Part shown: one piece after another, positions 43,724 through 54,658 of the stretch
Layout of the letters: each line of letters starts with the position of its first letter
Numbering within the stretch: the stretch's first letter is position 1
Source of the DNA: Salinicola avicenniae
Lineage (GTDB): Bacteria; Pseudomonadota; Gammaproteobacteria; Pseudomonadales; Halomonadaceae
Assembly (NCBI RefSeq): GCF_023736115.1
Contig: NZ_JAKQZC010000003.1
Coordinates: 186,001 to 250,000 of the forward strand
Length of the DNA: 64,000 nt
Direction of reading: 5' to 3'
Translations under genes and position numbers: made by a program
The notes under the pieces: model-generated
The model's database searches: none
What the model saw: the letters and a program-made list of their open reading frames with translations, nothing else
Told to the model about the DNA's origin: nothing

Positions 43724-46700
43724 ATGCGTCTCAAGTCGATCAAGCTCGCGGGCTTCAAGTCGTTCGTCGATCCGGTGACCGTGCCGTTCGACGGCAACAT
43801 GACGGCCATTGTCGGGCCCAACGGTTGCGGCAAGTCCAACGTCATCGATGCCGTGCGCTGGGTCATGGGCGAATCCTCGGCCAAGACCTTGCGCGGCGAG
43901 TCGATGACCGACGTCATCTTCAACGGGGCGACCGGGCGCTCGCCGGTAGGCCAGGCTTCGATCGAACTCACCTTCGACAATCGCGACGGCGGCCTCGGGG
44001 GCGCCTGGGCCAGCTACAGCGAGATCGCCGTCAAGCGGCAGGTCACCCGTGAAGCGCAGTCCACCTATTTCCTCAATGGCCAGAAATGTCGCCGGCGCGA
44101 TATCGCCGACATCTTTCTCGGCACCGGCCTGGGCCCGCGCTCCTACGCGATCATCGGTCAGGGCATGATTTCGCGACTGGTCGAGGCCCGCCCCGAGGAG
44201 TTGCGCAGCACGCTGGAAGAGGCGGCCGGCATTTCCAAGTACAAGGAGCGTCGGCGCGAGACCGAGAACCGGCTGCGACGCACCCAGGAAAACCTCGAAC
44301 GCCTGGACGATATCCGCGAAGAGCTCGACAAGCAGCTCGAACGACTCAAGCGTCAGGCCGACGCGGCACGACGCTATCGCGACCTCAAGACGGAAGAGCA
44401 CCGGCTGCGTGGGGAACTGACCCTGCTGCGCGAACGGAGCCTGCGCGGTCAGCAGGCGGAAGCGCAGGCCCGCGTCGGCGAACTCGAGACACAGGTCGAG
44501 CGCGAGGTGTTGAGCCTGCGCCAGTGCGAAACGCGCTTGGCGGAAGGGCGTGACAAGCATGATCGGCTCGCTCTCGAGCTCGAGCAGCATCAGGCTGCCT
44601 TCTACCAGACCGGTGCCGATATCGCCCGGCTCGAGCAGTCGCGGGAGCATGTGCGCCAGCGCGACCAGCAGCTCGCCGCCGATCTCGAACGGGCACAGGC
44701 CGAACGGGAATCGCTCTCCCAGCTGGTGGCGCAGGACGCGGCGCGTGGCGAGGAGGTTGTCGCGCGGCTGGAAACGCTGCTGCCGGAGATCGAGATGGCC
44801 GACGAGACCCAGCTCGGGCTCGATATCGAGCTCGAGACGGCGGCGGCCGAGGCCGATGAAAGCCGCGAGGCGTGGGAGCGTTTCAGCGACGCTGAGCGTG
44901 ACACCCGCCATCAGGCCGAGCGTGAGCAGGAGACGATTCAGCGCCTCGAGCGCGAGCTGGCCGCGCTGACGCAGGCGATTGCGCGGCGTCACCAGCAGCT
45001 ATCGGAGCTGCCCGAGGTGAGTGGGCTATCACGTCAGCGTGATGCCCTTCAGGTGTCTCTCGCGGTACTCGACGAACGACAGGAGACGCTGGAGATCCGG
45101 CGCGAGTCGCGCCGCACCGCGCGCGATGCGGCGCGTGAGCAACGCGCCGAGCATCAGGCCGAACGCGAGCGCCTGCAGGCACAGCAGCATCGCCTGCAGG
45201 GCGAGCTCGCCTCGCTCGAGGCGCTGATTGCGGCGGCGCTGGAAGACAGCGATGCCGGTGTCGTCGCGGAGCTGGCCGATCATCCGCTCGCGCAGGCGCC
45301 GCGACTGGCCGAACAGCTCGACGTGGATGACGGCTGGGAGCGCGTGGTCGCCTGGGTCCTTTCGCCCTGGTTGAAAGCGCGCGTGGCCGATCCTGCCAGC
45401 GCGCGTGAGCCGCTGGCGTCGCTGGCGAGCGGTGAGCTGCCGATCGTCGATGCCAGAATCGTCGACGCCAGCGCTGTCGATACCACGAAGGGCGCCGCAT
45501 CGCTGGCGGCTCGCGTGCGCGGTGCGGGCGCGCTGGCGTCGCTGCTCGGCCCCATACACTGCGTGGCGGATAGCGATACCGCCTGGCAACGGCTGGCCTC
45601 GCTCGCGCCCGGCGAGAGCGTGATCACCGCGGAGGGCCTGTGGCTCGGCCATGGCTGGGCGCGTCGGTTGGGACGCGACGATGTCGCCGGTGACAGCGTG
45701 CTGCTGCAGCGCCAGCGTCGAGAGCGCTGTCTGGCAACGCTGGACGCGTTGGAGACACAGCTCGAGGCGCTCGACCACGCGCTTCAGTCGGCCGATGAGA
45801 CGATCGCCGGCGCGGAAGCCGCACTCGAAGGACTGCAGCAGGAGGAGGCGCAGCTCGCGCGGGAGCGGCAGCAGCAGTCGACGCAACTGGCGACCGTTTC
45901 CAGTCAGCTGGAGCATGCCGATGCGCGAGTCCAGGAATTGAACGAAGAGATTGCCGAGCAGCGGGCACGACAGGACGCGAGCACGCTGACGCTGGAGGAG
46001 GCTCGCGAGCGCTGGAACCAGGCGCTCGAGCGGACCGAGGCACAGGCCGTCGAACGCGAACAGCTCGAGTCTCGGCGTCAGCAGACCCAGTCGCGCCTGA
46101 CGCTGTTGCGTCAGCAGCAGCAGCAGGCACGAGAACGCCAGCAGTCGCTGGCGCTGGAGCGACAGCGACTGGAGACCCAGCGCCATGAGCTGCAGCAGCA
46201 GGCCGAACGCAGTCGCGAGCAGCTTTCCCGCCTGGCGGCGCAGTGCGACTCGCTGGCAACCCAGCGCGAGACGCTCAATGCCCCGGACGACGACCAGCGT
46301 GAGCGTCTCGAACGGCTGCTCGAGACGCGCAGCGAGCAGGAGACCACGCTCAACCGCTGCCGCGACCAGGCCAACCAGGTGGGTGAACAGCTGCGTCAGG
46401 ACGAAAGCGCCCGTCAGCAACACGAGCGCGATCTCGAACAGCAGCGTCAGCATCTCCAGGAGGCGCGCCTGCAGGTACAGGCGCTGACGCTCAAGGCCGA
46501 TGCGCAGCAGGAGCAGCTCGTCGAACAGCAGCAGGATGTCGAGGTGCTGCGCGAGGGGCTGGCGGCCGATGCCACCGAATCCGCCTGGCAGACGCGGCTG
46601 GAAGAGACCGGCGAGCGCATCCGTCGGCTTGGCGCGATCAACCTCGCGGCGATCGAGGAGTACGAGCAGCAGGCCGAACGGCGCGACTACCTCGAAGCGC

Positions 46701-47245
46701 AGCACAGCGAGCTCAACGAGGCGGTCGAGACGCTGGAACGGGCGATCAAGCGTATCGATCAGGAGACGCGCACCCGCTTCAAGCAGACTTTCGAGCAGGT
46801 GAACGAGGGGCTGATGGCGCTTTTTCCCCGAGTCTTCGGCGGGGGAGCCGCATGGTTGACGCTGACGGGCGAGGATTTGCTGGAAACCGGGGTGGCGATC
46901 ATGGCGCGTCCGCCCGGCAAGAAAAACAGCACCATTCATCTGCTCTCCGGGGGCGAAAAAGCGTTGACCGCGCTGTCGCTGGTCTTCGCCATCTTCCAGC
47001 TCAATCCGGCACCATTTTGCATGCTCGACGAGGTCGATGCGCCGTTGGACGATGCCAATGTCGGGCGCTATGCAAAGCTGGTCAAGGAAATGTCGGAGAG
47101 CGTCCAGTTCATCTTCATCACCCATAACAAGATTGCCATGGAAGCCGCCGAGCGATTGATGGGCGTCACCATGCAGGAGCCGGGCGTCTCGCGCCTGGTT
47201 TCCGTCGGCGTGGACGAGGCGGCTTCCCTGGCGGAGGCATCCTGA
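43724..47245 (+). CDS. smc: chromosome segregation ATPase SMC
   Basis: Condensin-type ATPase that folds and segregates the chromosome with ScpA and ScpB. It has 1173 residues. Head half 1 has Walker A GPNGCGKSN at 31-39; long coiled coils (rich in Glu, Gln, Arg, Leu) run from about 165 to 490 and 660 to 1020; a hinge of about 150 residues lies between (around VVAWVLSPWLKARVADPAS). The C-terminal head has HLLSGGEKALTALSL near 1073 and Walker B FCMLDEVDAPLDDANV. The hinge is the divergent gammaproteobacterial type. The presence of smc rather than mukB fits the Pseudomonas/Halomonas side of the class. Confidence 0.98.
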   Translation: MRLKSIKLAGFKSFVDPVTVPFDGNMTAIVGPNGCGKSNVIDAVRWVMGESSAKTLRGESMTDVIFNGATGRSPVGQASIELTFDNRDGGLGGAWASYSEIAVKRQVTREAQSTYFLNGQKCRRRDIADIFLGTGLGPRSYAIIGQGMISRLVEARPEELRSTLEEAAGISKYKERRRETENRLRRTQENLERLDDIREELDKQLERLKRQADAARRYRDLKTEEHRLRGELTLLRERSLRGQQAEAQARVGELETQVEREVLSLRQCETRLAEGRDKHDRLALELEQHQAAFYQTGADIARLEQSREHVRQRDQQLAADLERAQAERESLSQLVAQDAARGEEVVARLETLLPEIEMADETQLGLDIELETAAAEADESREAWERFSDAERDTRHQAEREQETIQRLERELAALTQAIARRHQQLSELPEVSGLSRQRDALQVSLAVLDERQETLEIRRESRRTARDAAREQRAEHQAERERLQAQQHRLQGELASLEALIAAALEDSDAGVVAELADHPLAQAPRLAEQLDVDDGWERVVAWVLSPWLKARVADPASAREPLASLASGELPIVDARIVDASAVDTTKGAASLAARVRGAGALASLLGPIHCVADSDTAWQRLASLAPGESVITAEGLWLGHGWARRLGRDDVAGDSVLLQRQRRERCLATLDALETQLEALDHALQSADETIAGAEAALEGLQQEEAQLARERQQQSTQLATVSSQLEHADARVQELNEEIAEQRARQDASTLTLEEARERWNQALERTEAQAVEREQLESRRQQTQSRLTLLRQQQQQARERQQSLALERQRLETQRHELQQQAERSREQLSRLAAQCDSLATQRETLNAPDDDQRERLERLLETRSEQETTLNRCRDQANQVGEQLRQDESARQQHERDLEQQRQHLQEARLQVQALTLKADAQQEQLVEQQQDVEVLREGLAADATESAWQTRLEETGERIRRLGAINLAAIEEYEQQAERRDYLEAQHSELNEAVETLERAIKRIDQETRTRFKQTFEQVNEGLMALFPRVFGGGAAWLTLTGEDLLETGVAIMARPPGKKNSTIHLLSGGEKALTALSLVFAIFQLNPAPFCMLDEVDAPLDDANVGRYAKLVKEMSESVQFIFITHNKIAMEAAERLMGVTMQEPGVSRLVSVGVDEAASLAEAS

Positions 47246-47338
47246 ACTTGTCGAAAATAGCCAAGCCGGCTAGAGGCGTAATAGGATATCGGGCAACGGG
47301 AAGAATTGAAGGGCGATTGCTGATGGGCAAAACTTCAC

Positions 47339-47409
47339 TTGACAAAGAAAAAAAGTGGCCCATTTTTGAAAAATCACGCTATGCTAGTGCCGACATGCCG
47401 CAGGCATGT
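47339..47409 (+). promoter_or_regulatory. AT-rich leader before zipA with inverted repeat
   Basis: An AT-rich island holds a perfect TTGACA (47339-47344) and TATGCT (47380-47385), but they are 35 bp apart and not a pair. ACATGCC-GCA-GGCATGT (47393-47409) is a perfect 7-bp inverted repeat just after TATGCT. A zipA promoter is likely here; its exact boxes are unclear. Confidence 0.35.
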
Positions 47410-47454
47410 TGTCCTCTTCCAGCATAGTGGCACCGCGAACAGGCAAGACGACCC

Positions 47455-48729
47455 ATGGAACTAAGAGAGTGGCTGATCATCCTGGGGCTGGTTTTGGTGG
47501 GGACCATCGTGATCGATGGCTTCCGTCGTCTCCAGCGCCAACGTCGAGTTCCGCGCCTTGACCGGGCGACCGGAGAGAGTGGAAACGACGCCGAATCCGA
47601 ATCGGATCCGGAAGCGGCGGCCCGTGAGGCCGAGGTCAACTGGGAACTGCCCAATGGAGGGGCACGTGTGGTTCGCCCGGCAACGTTCGAACGTCACGAC
47701 TCGGAGCCGGTATGGCCTTCCGAGCCGAAGCGTCAGGAACGTATTCCGGATGAAGCGCTCAAGCAGAGTATTCTGAACCGCAAGGCGCGCAGCTCCTTCG
47801 CGGACATGCAGCACAACGTCAAGAGCGCCATGCGTGCCGGCGCTCGTCGCGTCACGGAGTCGGCCCAGCGACTGAGCCACCGTCGTGATGAGGAGGTCGA
47901 CGTGCGGCATGAAGAGCCCCAGCTCGCTCATGCCGAGCCGGCCGAGATCGAGACGCCGGCATCCGCCGCGCCCGCCCCGGCCACGCCAGCTATCGACGAG
48001 GAGCGCCTGCGCATTACCGCCGTCGCGCCCCACGACGAGTGGATTCCGGTGCAGGCCCGCACGCAGACCGAAGCCGAGGCCGTCGCCGAATCCGCCGAAC
48101 CACGGGCGGCCGAGGAAACGCCGGCGCCGCGTCCGGTCACCGACAGGTCGGAAGCGCCGCAGCCGGAAACGGCGTCCGAGTCGGTGGAGCCCGTGACGCG
48201 CAGCGACGTGGTCACGCCGCATCCGGCCATCGAACGTGCCAAGCGGCATCACGTCAGCGCGGCCAGAGCCCGCGAGACGCTGTCGCATGCGGAAGAGGTT
48301 ATCGTCATCAGCGTCTTCGCGCGCACCGAGGCGGGCTTCGATGGCGCCGACCTGCTCAATTTGATGCTGGCCTGCGGCCTGCGCTTCAGCGAGATGGGCA
48401 TCTTCCATCGCTACGAGAGCGAAGCCGAGGAGAGCGAACTGCAGTTCTCCATGGTCAACGTGGTCAAGCCGGGCGTGTTCGATCTCGACAGCATGCAGGA
48501 GATCGTAACGCCAGGCGTGACCTTCCTGATGCCGTTGCCGGGTGCCAACGACACCGCCGCGGCCTTCGAGGCGATGCTCGAGACGGCGATGGTGCTGGTG
48601 CGCAATCTCGGCGGCGAGCTGAAGGACGAGAACCATAGCGTGATGACGGCGCAGACGATCGAATTCGCGCGCCAGCGCGTACAGGAGTTCGAGCGGCGGC
48701 ATCGCTTGCATCGCTATCAGGCCAACTGA
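47455..48729 (+). CDS. zipA: cell division protein ZipA
   Basis: Inner-membrane anchor that ties FtsZ to the membrane at the division site. It has 424 residues: an N-terminal anchor (LREWLIILGLVLVGTIVIDG) with a basic patch (FRRLQRQRRV), then a long variable linker rich in Pro, Ala and Glu (about 40-260), and the C-terminal FtsZ-binding domain (EVIVISVFARTEAGFDGADL, GLRFSEMGIFHRYE, FSMVNVVKPGVFDLDSM, TPGVTFLMPLPG). The linker is longer than in E. coli (328 residues total), as common in this group. The order smc-zipA-ligA is as in Pseudomonas. Confidence 0.96.
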   Translation: MELREWLIILGLVLVGTIVIDGFRRLQRQRRVPRLDRATGESGNDAESESDPEAAAREAEVNWELPNGGARVVRPATFERHDSEPVWPSEPKRQERIPDEALKQSILNRKARSSFADMQHNVKSAMRAGARRVTESAQRLSHRRDEEVDVRHEEPQLAHAEPAEIETPASAAPAPATPAIDEERLRITAVAPHDEWIPVQARTQTEAEAVAESAEPRAAEETPAPRPVTDRSEAPQPETASESVEPVTRSDVVTPHPAIERAKRHHVSAARARETLSHAEEVIVISVFARTEAGFDGADLLNLMLACGLRFSEMGIFHRYESEAEESELQFSMVNVVKPGVFDLDSMQEIVTPGVTFLMPLPGANDTAAAFEAMLETAMVLVRNLGGELKDENHSVMTAQTIEFARQRVQEFERRHRLHRYQAN

Positions 48730-48772
48730 GGGCCGGCTGGCGGCAGAACACGCACAGCAAGTCAGTCGCGAG

Positions 48773-48800
48773 ACGGGGCCTTCGGGCCCCGTTGTCGTTT
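48773..48800 (+). terminator. probable terminator after zipA
   Basis: Stem ACGGGGCC / GGCCCCGT with a stable TTCG tetraloop, then TGTCGTTT. The tail is only partly T, so strength is moderate. Confidence 0.65.
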
Positions 48801-48839
48801 CCGGGCCCACCGTCGTTTCTGGATCCATCGTCGCTCGCA
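48784..48839. repeat. three degenerate 18-19-bp tandem units after zipA
   Basis: GGGCCCCGTTGTCGTTTCC, GGGCCCACCGTCGTTTCT and GGATCCATCGTCGCTCGCA stand head to tail; the first overlaps the right arm of the terminator. GTCGTTTC is the best-kept part. Confidence 0.65.
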
Positions 48840-48850
48840 GATCTCGATAG

Positions 48851-50992
<2,142 letters not shown>

Positions 50993-51041
50993 GCGTGGAG
51001 CGCGCGCGTCAGGCGCATCGATCCGGTGGCAGATCGGCAAG

Positions 51042-51116
51042 AAGGACTATCACCAAGGACTATCACCAAGGACTATCACCAAGGACTATCACCAAGGACT
51101 ATCACCAAGGACTATC
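51042..51116. repeat. perfect 13-bp tandem array (5.8 copies)
   Basis: AAGGACTATCACC is repeated five times without any mismatch (51042-51106), then ten bases of a sixth copy. It lies between ligA and the UPF0270 gene, ending 27 bp before that start. Thirteen is not a multiple of three, so it is not protein-coding. Each unit carries a Shine-Dalgarno-like AAGGA. Confidence 0.97.
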
Positions 51117-51143
51117 GGCAGTCAGGAGAGGAGAGCCACACGC

Positions 51144-51419
51144 ATGACGGGACGTTTCGTGGAAGTGCCGCACGGCATGCTGCCGGCGGAGACGCTGGAC
51201 GCGCTGCTGCAGGTGTTCGTCACGCGTCAGGGGTATGACACCACCGACGTGGCCAGCGATATGCATGACTGGGTCCGAGAGCTGCGCCGCCAACTCGAAC
51301 GCGGCGAACTGCTGATCGTGCATGATCTGCAGACCGAAAGCACCGAGGTGATGACCCTGACCCAGTGGCAAAGCTTCGGGCGTCAACTGGCCGACGATGA
51401 AGAAGAGGGCGGCTGGTAA
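51144..51419 (+). CDS. UPF0270 (YheU) family protein
   Basis: Small conserved protein of unknown function, 91 residues. It matches YheU: FVEVPHGMLPAETLDALLQVF, VTRQGYDTTDVA, VRELRRQLERGELLIVHD and ESTEVMTL correspond to the PxxLxPETL, FVxREGTDYG, QLxxGExVIV and ESxNIV family pattern. The acidic tail DDEEEGGW is extra. AGGAGAGGAGAG lies 9 bp upstream of the ATG, so this start is firm; the frame upstream runs through the 13-bp repeats and is not coding. A strong terminator follows. Confidence 0.88.
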   Translation: MTGRFVEVPHGMLPAETLDALLQVFVTRQGYDTTDVASDMHDWVRELRRQLERGELLIVHDLQTESTEVMTLTQWQSFGRQLADDEEEGGW

Positions 51420-51459
51420 CGTCGCTGTCGAGACCGCCATGTTCGACGGTCAGCCCGGC

Positions 51460-51503
51460 AATGAAACGGCCCCCTGCCTAGTAAGGCAGGGGGCCGTTTC
51501 ATT
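51460..51503. terminator. bidirectional terminator
   Basis: Perfect 19-bp stem (left arm AATGAAACGGCCCCCTGCC) with loop TAGTAA, between the UPF0270 gene and the convergent 2HCT transporter gene. A- and T-rich ends fit action in both directions. Confidence 0.93.
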
Positions 51504-51521
51504 GCGTCTTGTAGGCGGCGA

Positions 51522-52835
51522 TCAGGTGAAGAAGATCGGCACTGCGATGCTGGAGATCAGCAGGATGAGCGCGCCACCCAGCCGCGAGGAGATCTGCGCG
51601 AAGGGCATCAGCTGCATGCGCCGAGCGGCAGAGAGTACGGCCACGTCGCCGGTGCCGCCCATGTTGGCCATGCACAGCCCCGCGGTGATTGCCGACTCGA
51701 TCGGATAGAAGCCGACCAGCTTGCCGACCAGACCGGCACCGAAGGCGGCGCCGGCGACCACGGCGAAGACGATCATCACGTAGGTGATGGAGATCGCATC
51801 GATCACCTGGCCGAGGTCGGTGTAGGCGATGCCGATGCCGAAGAGCAGCGCGAAGGTCCAGTTCTTGGCAACGAACTGGAACCACTGGGCGGCCGCGTCG
51901 TTGACGGATTCCGGCACCACGTTGGCGACCTTGAGCACGGCAACCAGGATGATCATCAGCGCGTACGGGTGCAGCGGAATGACGCTACCCAGTATCTCGC
52001 CGCTGACGAAGAAGGTCAGCGCGGCGATCACACCGATGCCCAGCTTGGAGAGATCCGGCTTGCTCTCGCGTTCTTCGATCTCCACGCCCGGCATCATCTG
52101 GCCGTTGCCGGTCAGGCTCGGCATGCGGTTGGCCAGGCCGTTGAGCAGGCCGGCGATGATGATCGCGAAGACGTTGCCCAGCGCCAGCGCCGGTACCAGG
52201 ATCGAGATGTAATAGCTGGCCGGCTGGCCCAGCAGTTGCTCGTAGATCTGGCTCATCGGCACCGCGCCAGCGCCCATGCCGCCGCCCATGATTGGCAGCG
52301 TGATCACGATCACGGCATCCTGCGGCGAGAAGCCCATCAGCCAGCCGACGGCGACGGCAAACAGTGCTGCGAACAGCACCGCACAGATCAACGGCAGCGC
52401 ATAGCGAGAGCCGACCTTGACCAGCACCTTCGAATCCATGCCCAGGATGCTGCCGGTGATCAGCGCGGCGATATAGAAGTTGAGGAAGCCGCCGCCTTTC
52501 ATGAACTGGGTTACATTGTCGACCACGCCGCTTGGCAGCCACTGGATATAGACCAGTGTCGCCGCGCCGAAGATGGCCAGGATGGCGCCGCCGCCGAGAT
52601 AGGTCTTGACGATCGGCAGGCGGTCGCCGACGAAGCCGAGCAGTTCACCGAGCAGCATCATCACCAGCAGGGCACCGATCATGCCGGTCGGCAGGGTATC
52701 GGTCACCATCGACAGGATCAGAACGCCCGTGGCAATGGCGAACAGCGGGAGAGGGATGCCGAAGATACGCGTGCTGAGCCAGTTGCCCGACGCGGCGGTA
52801 TCGACAGGGGCGGATTGCGTCACAGTTGAAGTCAT
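51522..52835 (-). CDS. 2-hydroxycarboxylate transporter family (CitS-like) symporter
   Basis: Secondary transporter for citrate, malate or a related 2-hydroxycarboxylate, 437 residues with about 11 membrane segments. The two GGxG reentrant-loop motifs that define the family are MGGGMGAGAVPMSQIY near the middle and MANMGGTGDVAVLSAARRM near the end. The C-terminal arginine in the second motif, needed for substrate binding in CitS, is present (AARRM). GGGAG precedes the ATG at 52835; a longer frame to 52904 lacks homology. It is divergent from a CitA/CitB-type two-component system, which probably controls it. No citrate lyase genes are near, so aerobic use of the substrate is more likely than fermentation. 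Confidence 0.92.
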   Translation of the reverse strand: MTSTVTQSAPVDTAASGNWLSTRIFGIPLPLFAIATGVLILSMVTDTLPTGMIGALLVMMLLGELLGFVGDRLPIVKTYLGGGAILAIFGAATLVYIQWLPSGVVDNVTQFMKGGGFLNFYIAALITGSILGMDSKVLVKVGSRYALPLICAVLFAALFAVAVGWLMGFSPQDAVIVITLPIMGGGMGAGAVPMSQIYEQLLGQPASYYISILVPALALGNVFAIIIAGLLNGLANRMPSLTGNGQMMPGVEIEERESKPDLSKLGIGVIAALTFFVSGEILGSVIPLHPYALMIILVAVLKVANVVPESVNDAAAQWFQFVAKNWTFALLFGIGIAYTDLGQVIDAISITYVMIVFAVVAGAAFGAGLVGKLVGFYPIESAITAGLCMANMGGTGDVAVLSAARRMQLMPFAQISSRLGGALILLISSIAVPIFFT

Positions 52836-52912
52836 GGTTGGCTCCCGTAGGATTCGAGGCGCTAGGGCGGTACGCTGCCGAGGATAGAGATCGCGCCGCG
52901 CCAACCAAGCTT

Positions 52913-52996
52913 TATGAACTTATTAAATATTTTAGAAACTATTGAAAGTGACGCTCTCGTGCGCTGCATAACCGATTGTTTGGCGGTATACCACCA
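52913..52996. promoter_or_regulatory. divergent control region with AT-rich island and palindrome
   Basis: About 40 bp of AT-rich DNA (around 52911-52950) is followed by a near-perfect 16-bp palindrome TGGCGGTATACCACCA (52981-52996; 7 of 8 pairs). CitB-type regulators bind AT-rich sites between divergent citrate genes; which element is bound here is not known. Confidence 0.5.
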
Positions 52997-53053
52997 TGGT
53001 CTAAAAGCGGCTGCGACCTTGGTCGAAGTCACGGCACCGGGAAGCCCTCCACC

Positions 53054-54655
53054 ATGAAACGACTGAACCTGAGCGCGCAGTTATTCCTGCTCGTCGCCAG
53101 CATGATCGTGCTGACGCTCGGCGTGGCGCTGCTGCTGTTCATCGCTCAGCTGCGCGGCAATCTGGAGCATACCCAGGGCGAGCGCGTGATGGGATTGGCG
53201 GCGGTGATCGCGGCGCGTCACGATGTCGAGACGGCGCTGTCGGCGACGCCGGTCGTGCACGATCCGGATTCGCCGCTGCAGGCCAGGATCGAAACGCTCC
53301 GCCAGCGTCTCGGCGTGGATTTCATCACGGTGGCGGATACCGAGCGTCGGCGCTTGACCCACCCCGAGCGCGACGAGATCGGGCGCCACTTTCGCGGCGG
53401 GGACGAAGGGCGCGCGCTGATGGGTGAAAGCTATGTCTCGCGCTCCCAGGGAACGCTGGGGGTCAGCATTCGCGGCTTTTCGCCGGTACGCAATGCCCAG
53501 GGCGAGGTGATCGGTCTCGTCGCCACCGGCGTCACGCTCGATCGTGTCGGGCTGCTGCTGGCCGAGCGACGCCAGACCCTGCTACTGGGTATCGTTGCGC
53601 TGATGCTGGTCGGCGCCCTGGGCGCCTGGTGCCTGGCGCGCTATATCAAGCGCGTACTGCTCGGCTTCGAGCCCTGGCAGATTTCGCAGTGGGTGCAGGA
53701 GCGTCAGGCGATGCTCGCCTCGCTGCACGAAGGGGTGCTGGCGGTCAACGCCGACGGGCAGATCACGCTGATCAATCCGGCCGCAAGACAACTGTTGCAG
53801 CCTCCGGATGCGGAGGCCGCCGCCGCGCTGCCGGCCTCGACCCTGGATGAACTATTTGCTCCTGCCACGCCCGCCATCGACCGTCGTCTGACGCTCAACG
53901 GGCGTGCGCTGGTGGTCAATCGCGTCGAGATTCGCGACGCCCGTGGCGCCGGCGGTGGCGTGGTTACCCTGCGGGATCGCAGCGAGGTCAACCGGCTCGC
54001 CGAGGAGCTCACCGGCGTCAGTCGTTACGCCCAGGCACTACGCGCTTCGACCCATGAATTCAAGAATCGGCTCCATGTCATCCTCGGGCTGGTGCAACTG
54101 CGCGATCTGGGACGGCTGGAGCGCTATCTGCACGAGCTCGATGCCACGCTGATCGCGCCGGCTGCCGCGCGCGTCGCCGGTGTCAGGGACCCGATTCTGG
54201 CCGGCTTCCTGCTGGCCAAGGGCAGCGAGGCGCGCGAGCGTCGGGTCGCGCTGGAGGTGGAGCTCGACGGCGAGATCCCTCCCCCGGCCGACAGTGAGAT
54301 CGGTCACCTGCTGGTGACGATCATCGGCAACCTGCTCGAAAACGCCTTCGAGGCGGTCAGCGGTCGCGACGCGCCGAGAGTCAGCCTGACGCTCGGCGTC
54401 GATGCCGAGGCGCTGTCGCTGCATGTCTCCGACAATGGCTGCGGGATGGACGAGGCGGCCCGCCTCAGTGCCATGGAGCAGGGCGTTTCCAGCAAGGGCG
54501 AGCAGCGCGGCTACGGCTTGGCCATGGTGCAGTCGCACGTGGTCTCGCTGGGCGGTACGCTGGCACTCTATTCGAGCCCCGGACGTGGCACGCTGGTCGA
54601 GGTGACATTACCCTATGCGGCGGCCGAATCCCCCGTGACCGATGGAGTGACGTGA
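53054..54655 (+). CDS. CitA/DcuS-type sensor histidine kinase
   Basis: Membrane sensor of external di- or tricarboxylates, 533 residues from the ATG at 53054 (MKRLNLSAQLF). It has a first membrane helix (about 11-31), a periplasmic PAS-like domain (32-175) ending GFSPVRNAQGEVIGLVATGV, a second helix (LLLGIVALMLVGALGAWCL), a cytoplasmic PAS domain (EGVLAVNADGQITLINPAA), the phospho-acceptor His334 in STHEFKNRLHVILGL, and the ATPase part (NLLENAFEAV, SDNGCGMDEAA, GYGLAMVQ). The HEFKNRLHVILGL box is characteristic of the CitA/DcuS group. The response-regulator gene starts 3 bp later. Confidence 0.95.
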   Translation: MKRLNLSAQLFLLVASMIVLTLGVALLLFIAQLRGNLEHTQGERVMGLAAVIAARHDVETALSATPVVHDPDSPLQARIETLRQRLGVDFITVADTERRRLTHPERDEIGRHFRGGDEGRALMGESYVSRSQGTLGVSIRGFSPVRNAQGEVIGLVATGVTLDRVGLLLAERRQTLLLGIVALMLVGALGAWCLARYIKRVLLGFEPWQISQWVQERQAMLASLHEGVLAVNADGQITLINPAARQLLQPPDAEAAAALPASTLDELFAPATPAIDRRLTLNGRALVVNRVEIRDARGAGGGVVTLRDRSEVNRLAEELTGVSRYAQALRASTHEFKNRLHVILGLVQLRDLGRLERYLHELDATLIAPAAARVAGVRDPILAGFLLAKGSEARERRVALEVELDGEIPPPADSEIGHLLVTIIGNLLENAFEAVSGRDAPRVSLTLGVDAEALSLHVSDNGCGMDEAARLSAMEQGVSSKGEQRGYGLAMVQSHVVSLGGTLALYSSPGRGTLVEVTLPYAAAESPVTDGVT

Positions 54656-54658
54656 TAC

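Noticed and set aside
47339-47385. TTGACA and TATGCT as a zipA promoter pair
   Set aside because: The hexamers are 35 bp apart, double the usable spacing.
51042-51116. 13-bp array as a CRISPR
   Set aside because: Units are contiguous without spacers and far shorter than CRISPR repeats; no cas genes.
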